Below are positions 12,291 through 25,920 of a stretch of 64,000 nucleotides of DNA, piece by piece. The DNA lies in assembly GCA_020726505.1 (NCBI GenBank), contig JAHLEZ010000007.1, forward strand, positions 372,001 to 436,000. Reading direction: 5' to 3'. Origin of the DNA: Leptodontidium sp. MPI-SDFR-AT-0119. Lineage: Eukaryota; Ascomycota; Leotiomycetes; Helotiales; Leptodontidiaceae. Both the position numbers and the translations under genes were made by a program. The notes beneath the pieces were generated by a model that was not told where the DNA came from, made no database searches, and saw nothing but the letters and a program-made list of their open reading frames with translations. Numbering within the stretch: position 1 is the stretch's first letter; each line of letters begins with the position of its first letter.

Positions 12291-13453
12291 ATGGCTTCTA
12301 CAAATGCCTCTCCGACATGTGCCCACTGTGGCAAAGGTGCCGAACGCGCCTGCACCGGATGCAAAGATGCCCCAGCCATCGATGGCGACGTCAAGCCCAT
12401 TCACTACTGCACCCCCGCGTGTCAAAAGGAGGATTGGCAATACCATAAGAAGCTCTGCAAGCGTCTGCAAACCCGAAAGCTGCTCTACCGTGCTGGATCC
12501 GTCCTTCAAGAGATGTTCTACATGTATCGCGAGAAGCTCTTCGATAAGTACATTGAGAGAATCGAAAAGAGGGATGGACGACTAGTTCTTTACGAAGGCC
12601 AGTACAAAACTTTGGTCACTGCTCAGACGGATTGCCTGATACCTTTTCCGGACAACTTATGCCAGACTCCAGAGGAAAAGCTGTCTGTACTGGCCCATTT
12701 GAGCTGCGATGATGCCAGTGCTTGGCTGCATGATATCCTCAAGTACATTCTAGTCGGTAAGTCCACTGAAGTCCAGGGTCTTGGCTTAGACTGGGAGCTG
12801 CCCACAAACGATACCACTCAATCGATTCCAAAGCCTAAACAACATGCTGATAACACATAGGTATTGCAGCCGACATTTGCGAAACCAGGTGTGTTACCAA
12901 GAACAAGAAACTAGACATCATAGCCGTCAACGCCGATGACAGTGTGCAAGACACCGATTTTGGGCACGAATTCCTCATCATCAAGCTCGTGCATGGAGGG
13001 GAGCAGTACGCAATGGACCTTTCCAGCGCCCAGCACGGACACTTCGAGCCTGTCGTACCTTGGAAGAAATACTTCGAATCAAGAGTCTTGAAACTCCTTC
13101 AACGACCACAATTCAATCATTTTGGTGGCGTTAGAGAGCGGCTCACAGCAGAGACAGGGCGCACGAGCGTTGTCCAAATCCTACTCGGTCTGAATGTAGA
13201 ATCATCTAAAGCGCTCCTACACAGCACAAAGAACTGGGAGAAGGAATGCAACATGCCGATCATTTCACTGCTGAAACTCCCTTTCCCGGAGTCCAAGAGG
13301 AAGGAGAAGCTGTTAGTGGAATCCATTGGGGATACTTTGGGTAGATTCCACGATCGGCTGAGAAAAGGAGCTGAAAAGCACAAGGAAGAAGTTGAGAAAG
13401 CCCTTGCTGCAGGTGGGGATGGGCAAACAAAGCCAAAGCAAAACAAGTCTTGA
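12291..13453 (+). CDS. MYND-type zinc-finger protein, array copy 4 (best preserved)
   Basis: The cleanest copy and a useful reference for the array. Exon 1 12291-12756, intron 12757-12860 (GTAAGT..TAG), exon 2 12861-13453; 352 residues. The MYND ligands are all present: C10, C13, C21, C24, C40, C44, H52, C56. They are followed by LLYRAGSVLQEMFYMYREKL, and later by YAMDLSSAQHGHFEPVVPW. The C-terminal third is predicted helical and Lys/Glu-rich, with the pattern NWEKECNMPIISLLKLP shared with copies 2, 3 and 6. A second acceptor nine bases downstream (12869) is also in frame and would drop three residues, and that site matches the acceptor used in copies 1 and 2. No nuclear signal, membrane span or enzyme motif is visible, so the biological role is unknown. 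Confidence 0.85.
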
Positions 13454-14164
13454 TGGATTTCTTTGTGCAGAGAATATAATCGGACAACGCAGATTCTGGC
13501 ATATCATGGGTTTTCCTGGTGGTCAATTGAACAAAGATTAGGCAGGGCCTATCTCAAGAATGATGAGATACATTGAAATTTCTGAATCCCGTGACAGATC
13601 CTGAATTCTGATCTCAACGTCCCGATTCAAGTGACATGTCTTAAGCCCTTATCCAGGACTGCGCTTACACAACTGTGACTCAAATTGCTTCTTTGGTTGC
13701 TTCGATAAATTTTAGCAAACATCTGTACGTCCTCTTGAAAGTAGTTTCTTTTCTTCCAATATTCTAGCGTCTTTATTATTCGTTACAAAGTTAGCTTTGA
13801 AAGCCGCTTCGCTGGCAACGCCATAGGCAATATCCTCTGTAGGATGCCTGGCAGCATCTTAGATCTCAGTGCTCCACATAAGAGATCGAAATGCCATCAA
13901 AGAAACGGAAGATATTCTTTCGTAATGCCTTTACTTAAGTGACAGCCTCTCCTCTTGGACAACTGCAATTCCATGAAGGGACTTTTAGAAAGCCCATAAT
14001 GGCTCTGCTAGAATCTTCTAGGATCAACACGCTAACACAAGTTACGCTTTGCAGAATTTTGAACACTTCTTTCAGAAGGAACATCGATCATTGCTTAAAG
14101 CCCGCCAAACTTTAGGAACCTCCAACACATCCTGACCATCCCAACAGGAAGCCCGACGACCACA
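13454..14164. other. Intergenic between MYND copies 4 and 5
   Basis: AT-rich spacer with no supported gene. Confidence 0.3.
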
Positions 14165-15097
14165 ATGTGCCATCGCTCAGGCTCTGTCACCATGTCGACC
14201 TCTTGCAATCTCTGCACCTGGTGTCAGACACCAACATCCAAATTCTGCAGCGGGTGCAAAGGGCCTTCTGTATCCCTCGACCAAACAACCACCAAAACCT
14301 ACTACTGCAATCCTCGCTGCCAGAGACATCATTGGCGTAAACACAAAGTCATCTGTATCCCAGCCTGGAGAGGAGCTTAGCTTTATCGAGCTGGCGATTT
14401 CCTACAAGCGATTTTCTACCGGTTCCGGGAAATCACTTTCACCAGTTCTGGGAAAAGATCGAATACTGTGAGGATGAAAGAATGCTGCTTCTTCAACCTA
14501 CGTCCGAGAGGCATTCTGCAACCATGGTCCTTGAAAGACATGTGCCGAAGTCGAAGGGATGAATTCACTGTGTTGACGCAGTATGGCTGCACGGATGCAG
14601 TTGCATGGGTACGTACTTCCAGGTGAGTCGCATACATGGTTGGATTCACATTTTCTGACGGCCTACTAGGGATTGCATCTGAGATCTGTGAAATCTCCAT
14701 ACGTCCAAAAGATTTTACCCGAAAGCTCATGATCATCCTTGCTACCGGAAAGGAAGACCCATTTCCAGATGTTGCGCACCAATTGTTCCGAGGTCAACTC
14801 AAGGGGAGCTGTGGGGTCTTCGCTCTTGATTTGAGCAGTGCACAGTACGGATATTACGATTCGGTGGTGCCATTCGGGACATATGCCGCAGGACGCGTGT
14901 CGAATTTCCTGCCCGAAAGAACACGAGTTCTTGGGCTTGCAAAGGCAGAGGAGATGCGACAGGTTCAGTGCACATTGATCAACGGAAATCGCATCTTGAG
15001 GAAAGAGAAATCTCAGGACGGATTATGCCAGCGATCACTCAATTTGAGGGCTCCACGAGCGGGACGACGAAGGAATGCTGAAGCAAGGAAAGGCTGA
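14165..15097 (+). pseudogene. MYND-type zinc-finger protein, array copy 5, pseudogene
   Basis: A MYND finger is still readable from the ATG at 14165 or 14192 (CxxC, FCSGC, TYYCNPRCQ, WRKHKVIC). The frame then ends at TAG 14378-14380, exactly where the paralogues continue. In the same frame right after the stop, the family block LYRAGDFLQAIFYRFRE follows, then a shift near 14435 into the next frame. At about 14550 another frame resumes with DEFTVLTQYGCTDAVAW, which matches copy 6. After an intron-like segment with a CTACTAG acceptor near 14670, an open frame to 15097 carries FALDLSSAQYGYYDSV. At least one nonsense change and two frame changes make this a pseudogene. Confidence 0.75.
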
Positions 15098-15931
15098 ATG
15101 GAATGGCTGGAGTGGAGGACTCCTGGAACAGATTGATGTGGCGATGCTCGGTCTCGATATTTCTAAAGGATGAAAGTAGTTTCTTGAGTCACTGAAGGAG
15201 ATGCGCGGAATTGGTAGAGCTTCCTAGGGCTACTTGGCGGAGATGTGTTTATGAGGTTTAGAGCTTCACTGAATGCTTCGGAGAAGAAAAATCGAAATCT
15301 TGCTGTTGATCATAATTTTTCCTAATCCACCTTTATTGCAGGTTCACTTCCAAGATTTCGGCCCATAAACAGCTCTGGCATCTGAGGAAAAAGTCTGTAT
15401 GGAGAAATTTCCCAAGTGTTTTCGTTCACTTGAGTGCAGTGAAATTACTTGTTCTCAACAGAAATTACTCGGACTCCACGACCTCAGAAAATAATCTTTG
15501 GGCAGCTCCGAGGTATTCCCTAGACATGTTTCAACAAAGGCATTACAAAGAGATTATCTATTGAATGCTTGATTGGCAGTGTATATGCCAAAGGTAACTT
15601 ACAATCGCCGTGTTTATTTCAAGCTCCTTTGTTACCTGGTCAAGAAGATGTAGGTTCTGAAGGTCTGGCTTTGTTTAAAACTTTAAGTACTCTGAGTTTC
15701 GTAACCACGCTTAGCATATTTCAGAACAACATTTAATAATCGCGTATATAGGAGTGGTTTTCCCACCAACAGTTAGAAATCCTTGAAGTCAGAAATTCCT
15801 TGCATAATTTCGATCTGAAATACTAGCCAGGGGCTTCACTGATCCGCAGCATTTCGGATTCATTTAAAATTGAACAATTTGTGGAATCTACAAGGCGTTA
15901 ATCTGAAAATTACCTAAACCAGGTCCCCTTG
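15098..15931. other. Intergenic upstream of MYND copy 6
   Basis: AT-rich. Read in all frames for the missing MYND finger of copy 6; no C-x2-C...YYC-x3-C pattern was found. Confidence 0.4.
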
Positions 15932-16531
15932 ATGGAGCGTGCCTCATGTCAGACCTCCAATGGAACTCCGGTCACAGCGGTTGTCAAACTTGGTCGACTA
16001 GCCAGGATCTTGCAAGATATCTTCTACCAGTTCCGAAAGACGACCTACGACGCAAGTATTAAGAAAATTGAATACATAGACGGAATTATGCATACCTATG
16101 ACACTACCGGCACAGATTTTGCCCCCACTCCACAGCTGCTGGGTATGTGCGCTAGCAAGAGAGATGAGAAGACTCTGCTGGCAAGATATGGGTGCACTCA
16201 GGCGGCGGCTTTGATGAGTAATATGTTAATGCATGGCCTTGGTCTTGACAAATCTCCACAAACCGAAGCAAAATCAGAAGGTGAACCGACCTTTGCAGAC
16301 ATCAATTGCCAAGTAGTTGTCGCTGTTGTGAAGATGAAGGAGCCGCATCGGAAATTCGTCAGGGTTACAGAGAAGGGCGAGAGAGATCTCGACGACCCGG
16401 TACATGAATTCTTCAAGGTCACTCTTTTGGTCAATGGTGTGAAAGAAAGCTATGCCCTCGATCTTAGTAGCGCCCAATACGGGTACTACAATCCCTTGGT
16501 TAGTTATCACGATTATGTGAGGGAAAGAGTA

Positions 16532-16554
16532 CAATCAAGTCATAAAAGTTTGTG
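16532..16554 (+). repeat. Left terminal inverted repeat of the Tc1-like element
   Basis: Begins CAATCAAGTCATAAAAG just inside the TA at 16530-16531. Pairs with 17830-17852 with three or four mismatches depending on where the end is drawn, mostly transitions. Confidence 0.85.
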
Positions 16555-16721
16555 CAGAATTATACACTCATAAAGTTTTCGTTTAATCTAAGACATTCTA
16601 CCCCTTACTACCCATATACACAATTAATGAGTTCAATTTTTCTTCTACTTTATTTACACTTTCCACAACACTTCAAAAATAAGTGTTACACTCAAAAAGC
16701 GATGTATAAAGCTCACCCCAG

Positions 16722-17760
16722 TTCAACGAGCCATTATTTAGACCCTCTATCAAGAAGGCTATTCGCCGCGGGAGATTTCTAACAAAACCCCACATACTAC
16801 GGAAACGATCGCACGATTTATTAAGCGTCATACGGAATCTAGTTCTACAACGTTTGAGAGCAAGCCAAGAAGTAGGAGGCCAAAGTTACCTAGTTCACGA
16901 GAATCTAGAGCTTTACTACGTACTGCTTTACACGAGCCGCGTATGACCCTAAAAGCGCTCGCAACACCGTCCAAATCAAGCCATCAACTCAACTATTATA
17001 TAGTCGCCAAAGTCCTCAAATCCTTCGGTAAAGCGAAGCGCCGACCACATAAGAAGCCATACTTCACTCTCCTTCACAAAAAGAAGCGCCGAATCTATTA
17101 TAGAGCAAAAAAGCTATTAGACGAGATAATAAGAAGGTGTATTAGAGTAATGAGGTCACATTTAAGGTAGTAGAGGATTTGATAATATTTAACGTTACTC
17201 GTGGGCCAAGAAGGGAATAAGAGTACGTAGATCAGAATCTGCGACCTACTTTCAAGAGTAAGAGGACTATTATTGGCGCGTGGAGTTGTTTTTGTGGAGA
17301 TAAAATGAGACCGTTGTATTTACTCCCTCCGGGAGAGAATATAACAGCGAAGCGTTACAAATAGGTCTTGCAATACTACTTCATTCTATTCTATAATATA
17401 ATACGAGCAAAATACGGCGACGAAGTTGTAATATAAGAAGATAATACTCCGTAGTATAGGGCAAAGATTATTACCAAATATCTCAACAACAAACACATTA
17501 ATCAGATGACTTGGCCTCCACAATCACTAGATCTCAATCCTATTAAGAATTTGTAGAAACATATCAAAGATATAATTGCCAAATGACGATACAAGTATAA
17601 GAACGTTATAGATTTGAGGTTTACTCTTAAAGAGATTTAGCCATTAATTGAGCCTAAGTTCCTTTTGAAGCTCTACGATTCTATGCCACGAAAATAGGAG
17701 GCTTATTTAAAAAACGGAGGAGGAGTAACGAAGTACTAGAGGTTCAATTTAAGTGTATTT
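16722..17760 (+). pseudogene. Tc1-like transposase, degenerate
   Basis: The helix-turn-helix part reads nearly continuously from 16724 to 17167 with one TAG: QRAII-stop-TLYQEGYSPREI, then RSRRPKLPSSRESRALL and a basic stretch around KRRPHKKPYFTLLHKKK. The catalytic part is in another frame: EDNTP with its Asp at 17440, and SLDLNPIKNL at 17524-17553. The third catalytic residue, expected Glu, is Lys (AAG 17545-17547), and the Trp after it is TAG (17554-17556). Thirty-four residues separate the second Asp from that position, which places the enzyme in the DD34E group. Both changes are G-to-A. No active product is possible. Confidence 0.85.
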
Positions 17761-17829
17761 AGAGACCTTGAGATAGAGAAATACAAAAGTTATAGCTTGA
17801 TCAAGTGAAGGCTTGTGTTTGGTCACGTG

Positions 17830-17852
17830 AACAAACTTATGTGACCTGATTG
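17830..17852 (-). repeat. Right terminal inverted repeat of the Tc1-like element
   Basis: Reverse complement of 16532-16554 apart from three or four positions, followed directly by the TA target duplication at 17853-17854. Confidence 0.85.
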
Positions 17853-18115
17853 TACTTGAGCTCAAATGCGAAGAATCGTTAGATGAAGTTAAGGATACTT
17901 ACAGCACGTTTCAGGATGTGCCCGGTCGGCCTGAACAGAAGAGAGTTTGGGCTGAGGGAATCCTTTTTGAACTTTGGCAATGGGAGCGTCAGGAGGGGGT
18001 CCGGCTTGGGGATATAATTGGTTTGCCAGAAGGGGACTTTGAGGAGAAGAAATTGAAGCTTCTCAAGTGCGTTGAGAAGTTCCTTGCATCAAGCAACATA
18101 CAGGTGGTGTCATAG

Positions 18116-18949
18116 TTGCCTACAAAGTTACATTGCCCTGCGAACCTTTACCCCGGTCGAATAGATTGAGGTGGTTCTGAAGCGATAAACTAGATGCTTC
18201 TCGCAATTTTTTGGGTTCTTCTCTATCCTAAACATTATTGACCCGCTTGAAGTGGATAGACAATGTGCACCACTCACAGAACTCCATCTTTTGTTACCTA
18301 ACTTCGAGCAACTGGGAAGTAAACAAGAACGCGGGGTAGCTTAGCGAGATTGTCAGGGACCACCTCGCTTAATTCGGACCAACTCCAGAGCGAGCCAGGC
18401 AGTTTAATATTACACCAAGACAAATACAACCCTTTCTATTTCTATTTCGAGGTCTCAACGTATTGTGATTTTTTTTGGGGTTTCTTGTGACACCTTCCGT
18501 CAAATGAATGTGTTGTGGGGGATGGCACCTAACAAAACTGGTAAGTGGGATATGGAGTTCGGGCAACCTACTCCGATATCCACCAAGTACGCAAGTTAAG
18601 ACCTGTCATCACCAAGCAGGTGCCTGAGCAAAGTCAAGGAATTTATTTGGAAGCTTGCACTGCATTGCTTGAGGGTTGGATGATCATCAAGGGGGAGATC
18701 TGAAAGATAAGACTTTGGTCAGAAGTGACCAAGCCCACTCTTGAATGGAATAAGTGGGCTCACCCCAGACGCTGTGTCCGTTATCAGTAACCTAGCACGG
18801 AGTAGACCCGGAGTCCCCTGAAACCTTGTTTGTACCCGCATTGCATCTTGGCTAATCAGAGACTGTGCTTTCGTAAGAGTATATTAGACTTTGATGCCCC
18901 AAGTGCTCAACCATCTCTGTCGCTCAAATATCTACTGCCAGAGTACATC
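18116..18949. other. Intergenic between the MYND array and the UNC93-like gene
   Basis: No supported gene; short frames only. Marks the end of the MYND array. Confidence 0.3.
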
Positions 18950-20844
18950 ATGGCGGACCTCCAATCTACAGATAAAAAGGATATTAAAGATCCTGTCAAC
19001 AATGTTCAAGATATTCCAGTCGAGAATGGAGATGTCGATGCCGCCTACTTCGCCGAGATCGACGATGCGTATTTACGTTCATCGTGGACGACGAAGTTCT
19101 ACCGTGGAGTGCTGTTCCAGATGATTCTATTCGGAGCGTAAGATATCCACATGCATCTTTTCACTGTAAGCCATACTAACAATACGAAGTCTCTCCTTCG
19201 TCGGCCCAGCAATGTCAGACGCAATCTCAAACCTCGGCGGCGGAGGTCTCTCAACACCATACTTGGCCAATCTCGCCACGTCCCTTAGCTACGCATCCGG
19301 GTGTCTCATGACGCTTTTCGGCGGTCCTCTGATCAATAAATTCGGTATCAGATACGCCTGTATGATAGCTGCTATCACTATGCCACTTGCAGGGTCAAGC
19401 TACTACGTCAAAGCTAGATATGGGTTGGACTGGTATCTTCTTCTGTGCAGGGTAAGTGGATCAACGATCCTGTGTTCCGGTATTGAGAGAGTCAACGTCC
19501 TGACAATTGTATAGATCATTGGAGGTTTCACAGGCGGATTCCTCTACGTCGGCGAGACTACTGCTATGCTCTCCTACCCACCACAAGACGACCGCGGTTT
19601 CTATCTTGGCATATGGTCCGCGATGCGAAACTCAGGTAGTATTATTGGAGGTGCAATCAACTTCTCAACGAACTACCAGAACTCGAACGCGGGTGGGATT
19701 GCATGGTCTACATATCTGATATTCGTTGGTTTCGGTAAGCAATACACCATTTACACCTACTAGTCACTAATTTCTGACAACCGTTGTAGAATGTACGGGC
19801 ATAATATGGGCCTTCCTCCTCTCACCCACAAGTCGCGTCCGACGTAAGAACGGAGCAAGAATCCCTTCTTCGGAAGGAATAAGCTGGAAGAAAGAGTTCG
19901 AGGCGTTGTGGAAACATCTTCAGCGGAAGAAGACGTGGCTTGTTTTCATTCCAGCATTCTACTCTTTCTTCTACGGCGGGACAATGGGTACATACCTCTC
20001 GCTGCATTTCTCAGTCAGAGCTCGTGCTCTCTCATCACTTATAACGCGTAAGTCCTTCCTTTTCCCCCTACCTCTATCCCATTCCCCTACCCCGCTCTCT
20101 TCTCCATCGCCAGCACCAACTATCAGAATCAGCTAACGCCTACAAAAGCAACAATCACCATCCCAATGGTAATAATCTACGGAAAAGTGCTCGACTGGAA
20201 GCACTGGTCCCAGCCAAAACGGGCCTGGATCGCCTTCCTCCTCTGGCTCATCCCGCAAGCAGGGTGTTTCATCTGGATCGGGATCGAGTACAGTAAATTC
20301 GGGACTTCGAAAGCGGCGCTGGATTATAAGCTGTATGTCTTTTCCTTTTTCCTTCCCTCCTCCCTTACTCTTACTCTCCTCTATACATCCCATTCTTCTT
20401 CCATATTTTGATTTCTCTTCTTTCATTTAAAAGAGCGAAAATCAAAATCAAAACTAACTGAGCACTCAAAGCAACGGCCACACCTGGGCAGAAGCCTACC
20501 TCCCGTACCTCATAATTTTCACCACAGGCTATCTCTGCCAACTCTCCCTGTACTGGATTCTAGGCACCTTCTCCACAGACATGAAAGCGTCATCTCGGAC
20601 AGGCGGATTATTCCGTGCCTTTGAGACAGCTGGTCAGGCTGTGTCGTACGCGATTAACTCGCATACGGGTGATGATCCGCGGATACCGCTTTATGTTAAT
20701 TGTGCGGTGTTGGTGCTTGCGGTGCCGTGTATGGTGGCGTTGATTAGGATGATTCCTGAGAAGCCTGCAGATAGGGATGTGGATGTTGAGGGGGAAGAAG
20801 ATGTTATTGTGGGGGTGGCGAAGTTGGATGATAGGGCATTGTAG
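18950..20844 (+). CDS. UNC93-like MFS transporter
   Basis: Six exons: 18950-19137, 19190-19451, 19515-19734, 19790-20047, 20149-20332, 20472-20844, giving 494 residues. The hydrophilic acidic N-terminus (about 55 residues, with VNNVQDIPVENGDVD) precedes a membrane part typical of fungal UNC93/DUF895 proteins: FVGPAMSDAISNLGGGG in the first loop, ASGCLMTLFGGPLINKFGI, and GGFTGGFLYVGETTAMLSYP. About eleven hydrophobic spans can be counted. The C-tail is acidic and cytosolic. In fungi such proteins occur both alone and beside metabolite genes, and the transported compound is not known. It lies tail to tail with the FAD oxidoreductase, 368 bp apart, and no common promoter is possible. Confidence 0.85.
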
Positions 20845-21212
20845 GGGTGGGATGAGGGAGGGGTGGGAGCTGGATTGATAGGGAGTGAGGTCTGCTTGGG
20901 TGAGGTGTTATATCTGGCCGTTATTGAGATTAGTTGAGTTGAATGAAAGCATTTTGTCACTGCTTCTACTTAGACTCAAGATATTTGAATGTTTGAGTTC
21001 GGTTTTAATTTGAAATCAAGTAAGAAATTTGTCAATAGCTGCTTCTTAATATTTAAACTCAAAGTTTGGGTATTCAAAGAGTTGAAAATCTAAAGGTCTT
21101 GAATTACATGTGATGTAAAAGCCCGCCTGACTAAAAAACACTTAAACTTGACCAAGGAATGCTTCCTCAACATTATCTCCCATCAAGTCATCCCCACTCC
21201 CACACCCAAACT
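20845..21212. other. Convergent intergenic spacer
   Basis: The 3' regions of the UNC93-like gene (plus) and the FAD oxidoreductase (minus). AT-rich, nothing else seen. Confidence 0.4.
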
Positions 21213-23360
<2,148 letters not shown>

Positions 23361-25322
23361 GTTGAATAATTGAGACGGAAGTGGTCACCTTGTCGCCTCT
23401 TCGATCTTGTGCTGTGAGTGAGGCTCGTCGCAAGAACTCTTTCTTTTCTACAGGGTTTGCGAATCCACTTTCCGGCTGGTGTCGGACCCAACCCATATTG
23501 GGAATTCATAGATGGGATGCGGAAAGACATGATTGCTGTCGTGACGAGACGATCATGAACAAGCTCGGTGTGTATGCATATTTGTTGATAACAATGCGTT
23601 GTTGGGATTTGGTGTTCGTGAACACATCCCACTCTACCCCATCCTAGCCTGCAGGTCCCCGGCTTTTCCGAACCCTGGAGTAGGCTCCACTGTACTCCGA
23701 AGCTGCTGCTCATGGTGGACCTTGTACTCCGGCATCCAGAATAAGGCTCTGGGGGTCTATTCCGAAACCCCGCAATTGAATATCTCTGGTCGTGACTGGT
23801 GTGGATTGGGTCTGGGAGGCTGATTGCAAGAGAAGAGTGGGAATAAGTCTTACCACTTCAAAAACAATAGGAATATAGAGAACGACAAACCAAGGAATAA
23901 AAACTTGTACCTCAAATCAGTAGGCAATGGACGAGAAAGAAAGGTGTATGACAGGTGAACATCTAAGTCGTGAAACATAGCACTAGTACAAGCGACAAAT
24001 GGCAACACTCAAGCATGGCGCGGTGTTGCAGTCGTGCATACATAGAAGACTTCAATCACTGTAGTCGTTCTAGTCGTTCCACGGAATTCATGACTGGGAT
24101 ATAGTTCTTTCAGTGACGCCTAGACATCCTGCTTCTTCCACGGGATCGTCGCTTGGTGCGTATCTTGTCTTGCACAAGTGTGCTTCCCGACTCTAGATAG
24201 CGATAGCTCCTTGTGTGCGAAGCTGCCTTTCTTTCTCCCTCCACATTGCATTCAGCTTGGACCGCTGCTATATTCATATCTTGCCATTCCCGTATCTCGA
24301 CCGAAGGACCGCGACTATTCTGCTCAGAACACATGAATGTAGTCCCAAAGGGAAAATTTGTAACAGGGCGATGTGCGAAAGGAAAAATGGCCAACGTTCA
24401 GTCTCCTAAATGAATAGAAATTGGGGATTCGCATGGGCCGCGCCTGGGTTTGCGTATTGCCTCCTGTCTTGTGTAGAACGCAGCGAGTGTCTGACTTACC
24501 TAGCTACGGCTCATTGACAGCTCTTTGCGAGTATCCAAACGTTTCAAACATCCATAATCGTTGCCTCCTGCTCAGACTAGACACACAAAAGGTGAACTCC
24601 ACAGTAATAGCCCTTCAATCCACCACTCTTCCAGAACGTACCATCAACCTATGTGAAGCTCCCTATACGTCCAGACCGCCTGCTGGATGAACCCGAATCA
24701 ATTACAGCCTTGTTGTCGTGAAAGCGTCGTCCTCGTCGTTCTCTTTGGGGAGAGTAGGTGGTTATCAATTCGAGTGGTATTCTAGTGAATCCGGGTTTCT
24801 GTACAGATAGTTAGGATTATGAAAATCATGGGAGTAAAAGACTTACAATTTTTCTCTCCCACTCCACTCTGCCGATTCAAGAGTGTTGATTATTCCAAGT
24901 GCGATGGGAATGATTTGGGCTTAGTCACCCCTTGTATACTTCACCTCGCTTCAACCTCGATGTTAATGGGGCGGTGGTGAACACAAACCGAGTCGACCAA
25001 AAACAGAAGGAGCAACCCGCCAACCTACCTCTTGCCCTGACGGAAGTTGTCTATTGCGACCAAATCACACTCTTAACGCAGTGCTAAACTCCAGCTCCAA
25101 AGGGCATCCCATATAATTTTCCACTTCTCGACAGCATCTCCCACAACCAGGGTTCCAGGCCCATTTCAATCGCTCACCTTTCGCTTCATATTTTATTCAC
25201 CTGGGCCGCACTTAGGCAGACCGACAACCCAGCCGTTGTCACCCGAAGTTTTCCTGACGATCTCTACCAAGAGCAACTTGCCTTCAACCTCCAAATCGAC
25301 CAACTCCTCAATCATTCCCACT
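23361..25322. other. Intergenic, about 2 kb
   Basis: No gene supported on either strand. Short overlapping frames (the longest 23297-23713 minus, 138 codons) have no recognisable motifs and no convincing splice context. The last 150 bases are a CA/CT-rich leader of the following small gene. Confidence 0.35.
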
Positions 25323-25920
25323 ATGGACGAAGGAGCAAGAGCAAAAGAGAACCATAGGCAGGCGGCAGAACTCAAGATGAAGAACAAGGAGAACTTCATG
25401 AACCTGTGGCTGGGTGGCGTCGATTTAGGACCAGACTTCAAGCCCGATATCAGACCTCGACCCAAGCGACAAGCATTCCTCGACGCTGAGAAAGACATGG
25501 TGTATCGAGTCCACAAGAACAAGAACAAGAGAGCAAAGAAGGCGAAAGGTGAAGAGAGGGAGGTTCAGATGTCCTTCGTGGAGGCTTTATTCTGGGCACA
25601 AGTCGAACCCGAGTATGCCGACTTCACTCAAGAGTTCATCGAGGCCACAGCGATTCCATTCGAGAAGCGGTCTGCCAGAGAGCATGAGGTTATCAACATA
25701 TACTGGCGGTTGGGCTACTCGCTGGACCCGGTGTTGAACTTTGAGAATTCCGAGGTGACGCAGAGACAATTGGAAAGCCGAATGTACGGGGTGGTGACTT
25801 GGTCCGGGGTACGTGGGTGTGCCGAAATTGGCGGAAATATTGGATGGAGCTGATTTCTGGTAGGAGAGCAAGCCATCGGCAACGAAGAGAAAGATTCCCC
25901 CCCAATGGAAGAAGACTTAG
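25323..25920 (+). CDS. Hypothetical charged protein
   Basis: ATG 25323 opens a frame rich in Lys, Arg and Glu: RAKENHRQAAELKMKNKE, LDAEKDMVYRVHKNKNKRAK, then FVEALFWAQVEPEYADFTQE. I join exon 25323-25808 to 25864-25920 across a 55-nt intron (GTACGT..TAG), which gives 180 residues ending in a basic tail KRKIPPQWKKT. Without splicing it would end at 25853. The codon use and strong leader favour a real gene, but I recognise no family. The basic patches (KNKNKRAKKAK) could be nuclear or nucleolar signals, which is inference. Confidence 0.45.

Larger units (their letters stand above)
16532..17852 (+). mobile_element. Tc1/mariner-type DNA transposon (DD34E), inactive, in MYND copy 6
   Basis: Bounded by 23-bp imperfect terminal inverted repeats (16532-16554 and 17830-17852, 20 of 23 positions matching) and flanked by a TA on each side (16530-16531, 17853-17854), the target duplication of Tc1/mariner elements. 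The interior holds a decayed transposase. Length 1,321 bp is normal for the superfamily. The element is AT-rich, and many stops are explained by G-to-A or C-to-T change (TGG to TAG, for example), as expected from RIP in ascomycetes. It sits in the same orientation as the interrupted gene. Confidence 0.9.
15932..18115 (+). pseudogene. MYND-family protein, array copy 6, lacking the finger and split by a Tc1-like element
   Basis: The coding part 15932-16531 reads RLARILQDIFYQFRKTTYD, then YALDLSSAQYGYYNPLV, both family blocks, but the N-terminal MYND finger is absent. At codon GTA (16529-16531) the gene is interrupted by a transposable element with TA duplication. Coding resumes at 17855 and runs to TAG 18113-18115, ending with a helical C-terminus like that of copy 4 (FELWQWERQEGVRLGDI). 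The element plus one TA is 1,323 bp, a multiple of three. The frame is the same on both sides and the two halves fit together without any stop (286 residues). As it stands, the gene would terminate inside the element at 16571-16573. No intron is needed where the paralogues have one. Confidence 0.8.

Noticed and set aside
17756..17812. An earlier right boundary of the Tc1-like element at a CTTGATCAAG site
   Set aside because: The sequence at 17830-17852 pairs far better with the left end and is flanked by TA, which also restores the host gene frame.
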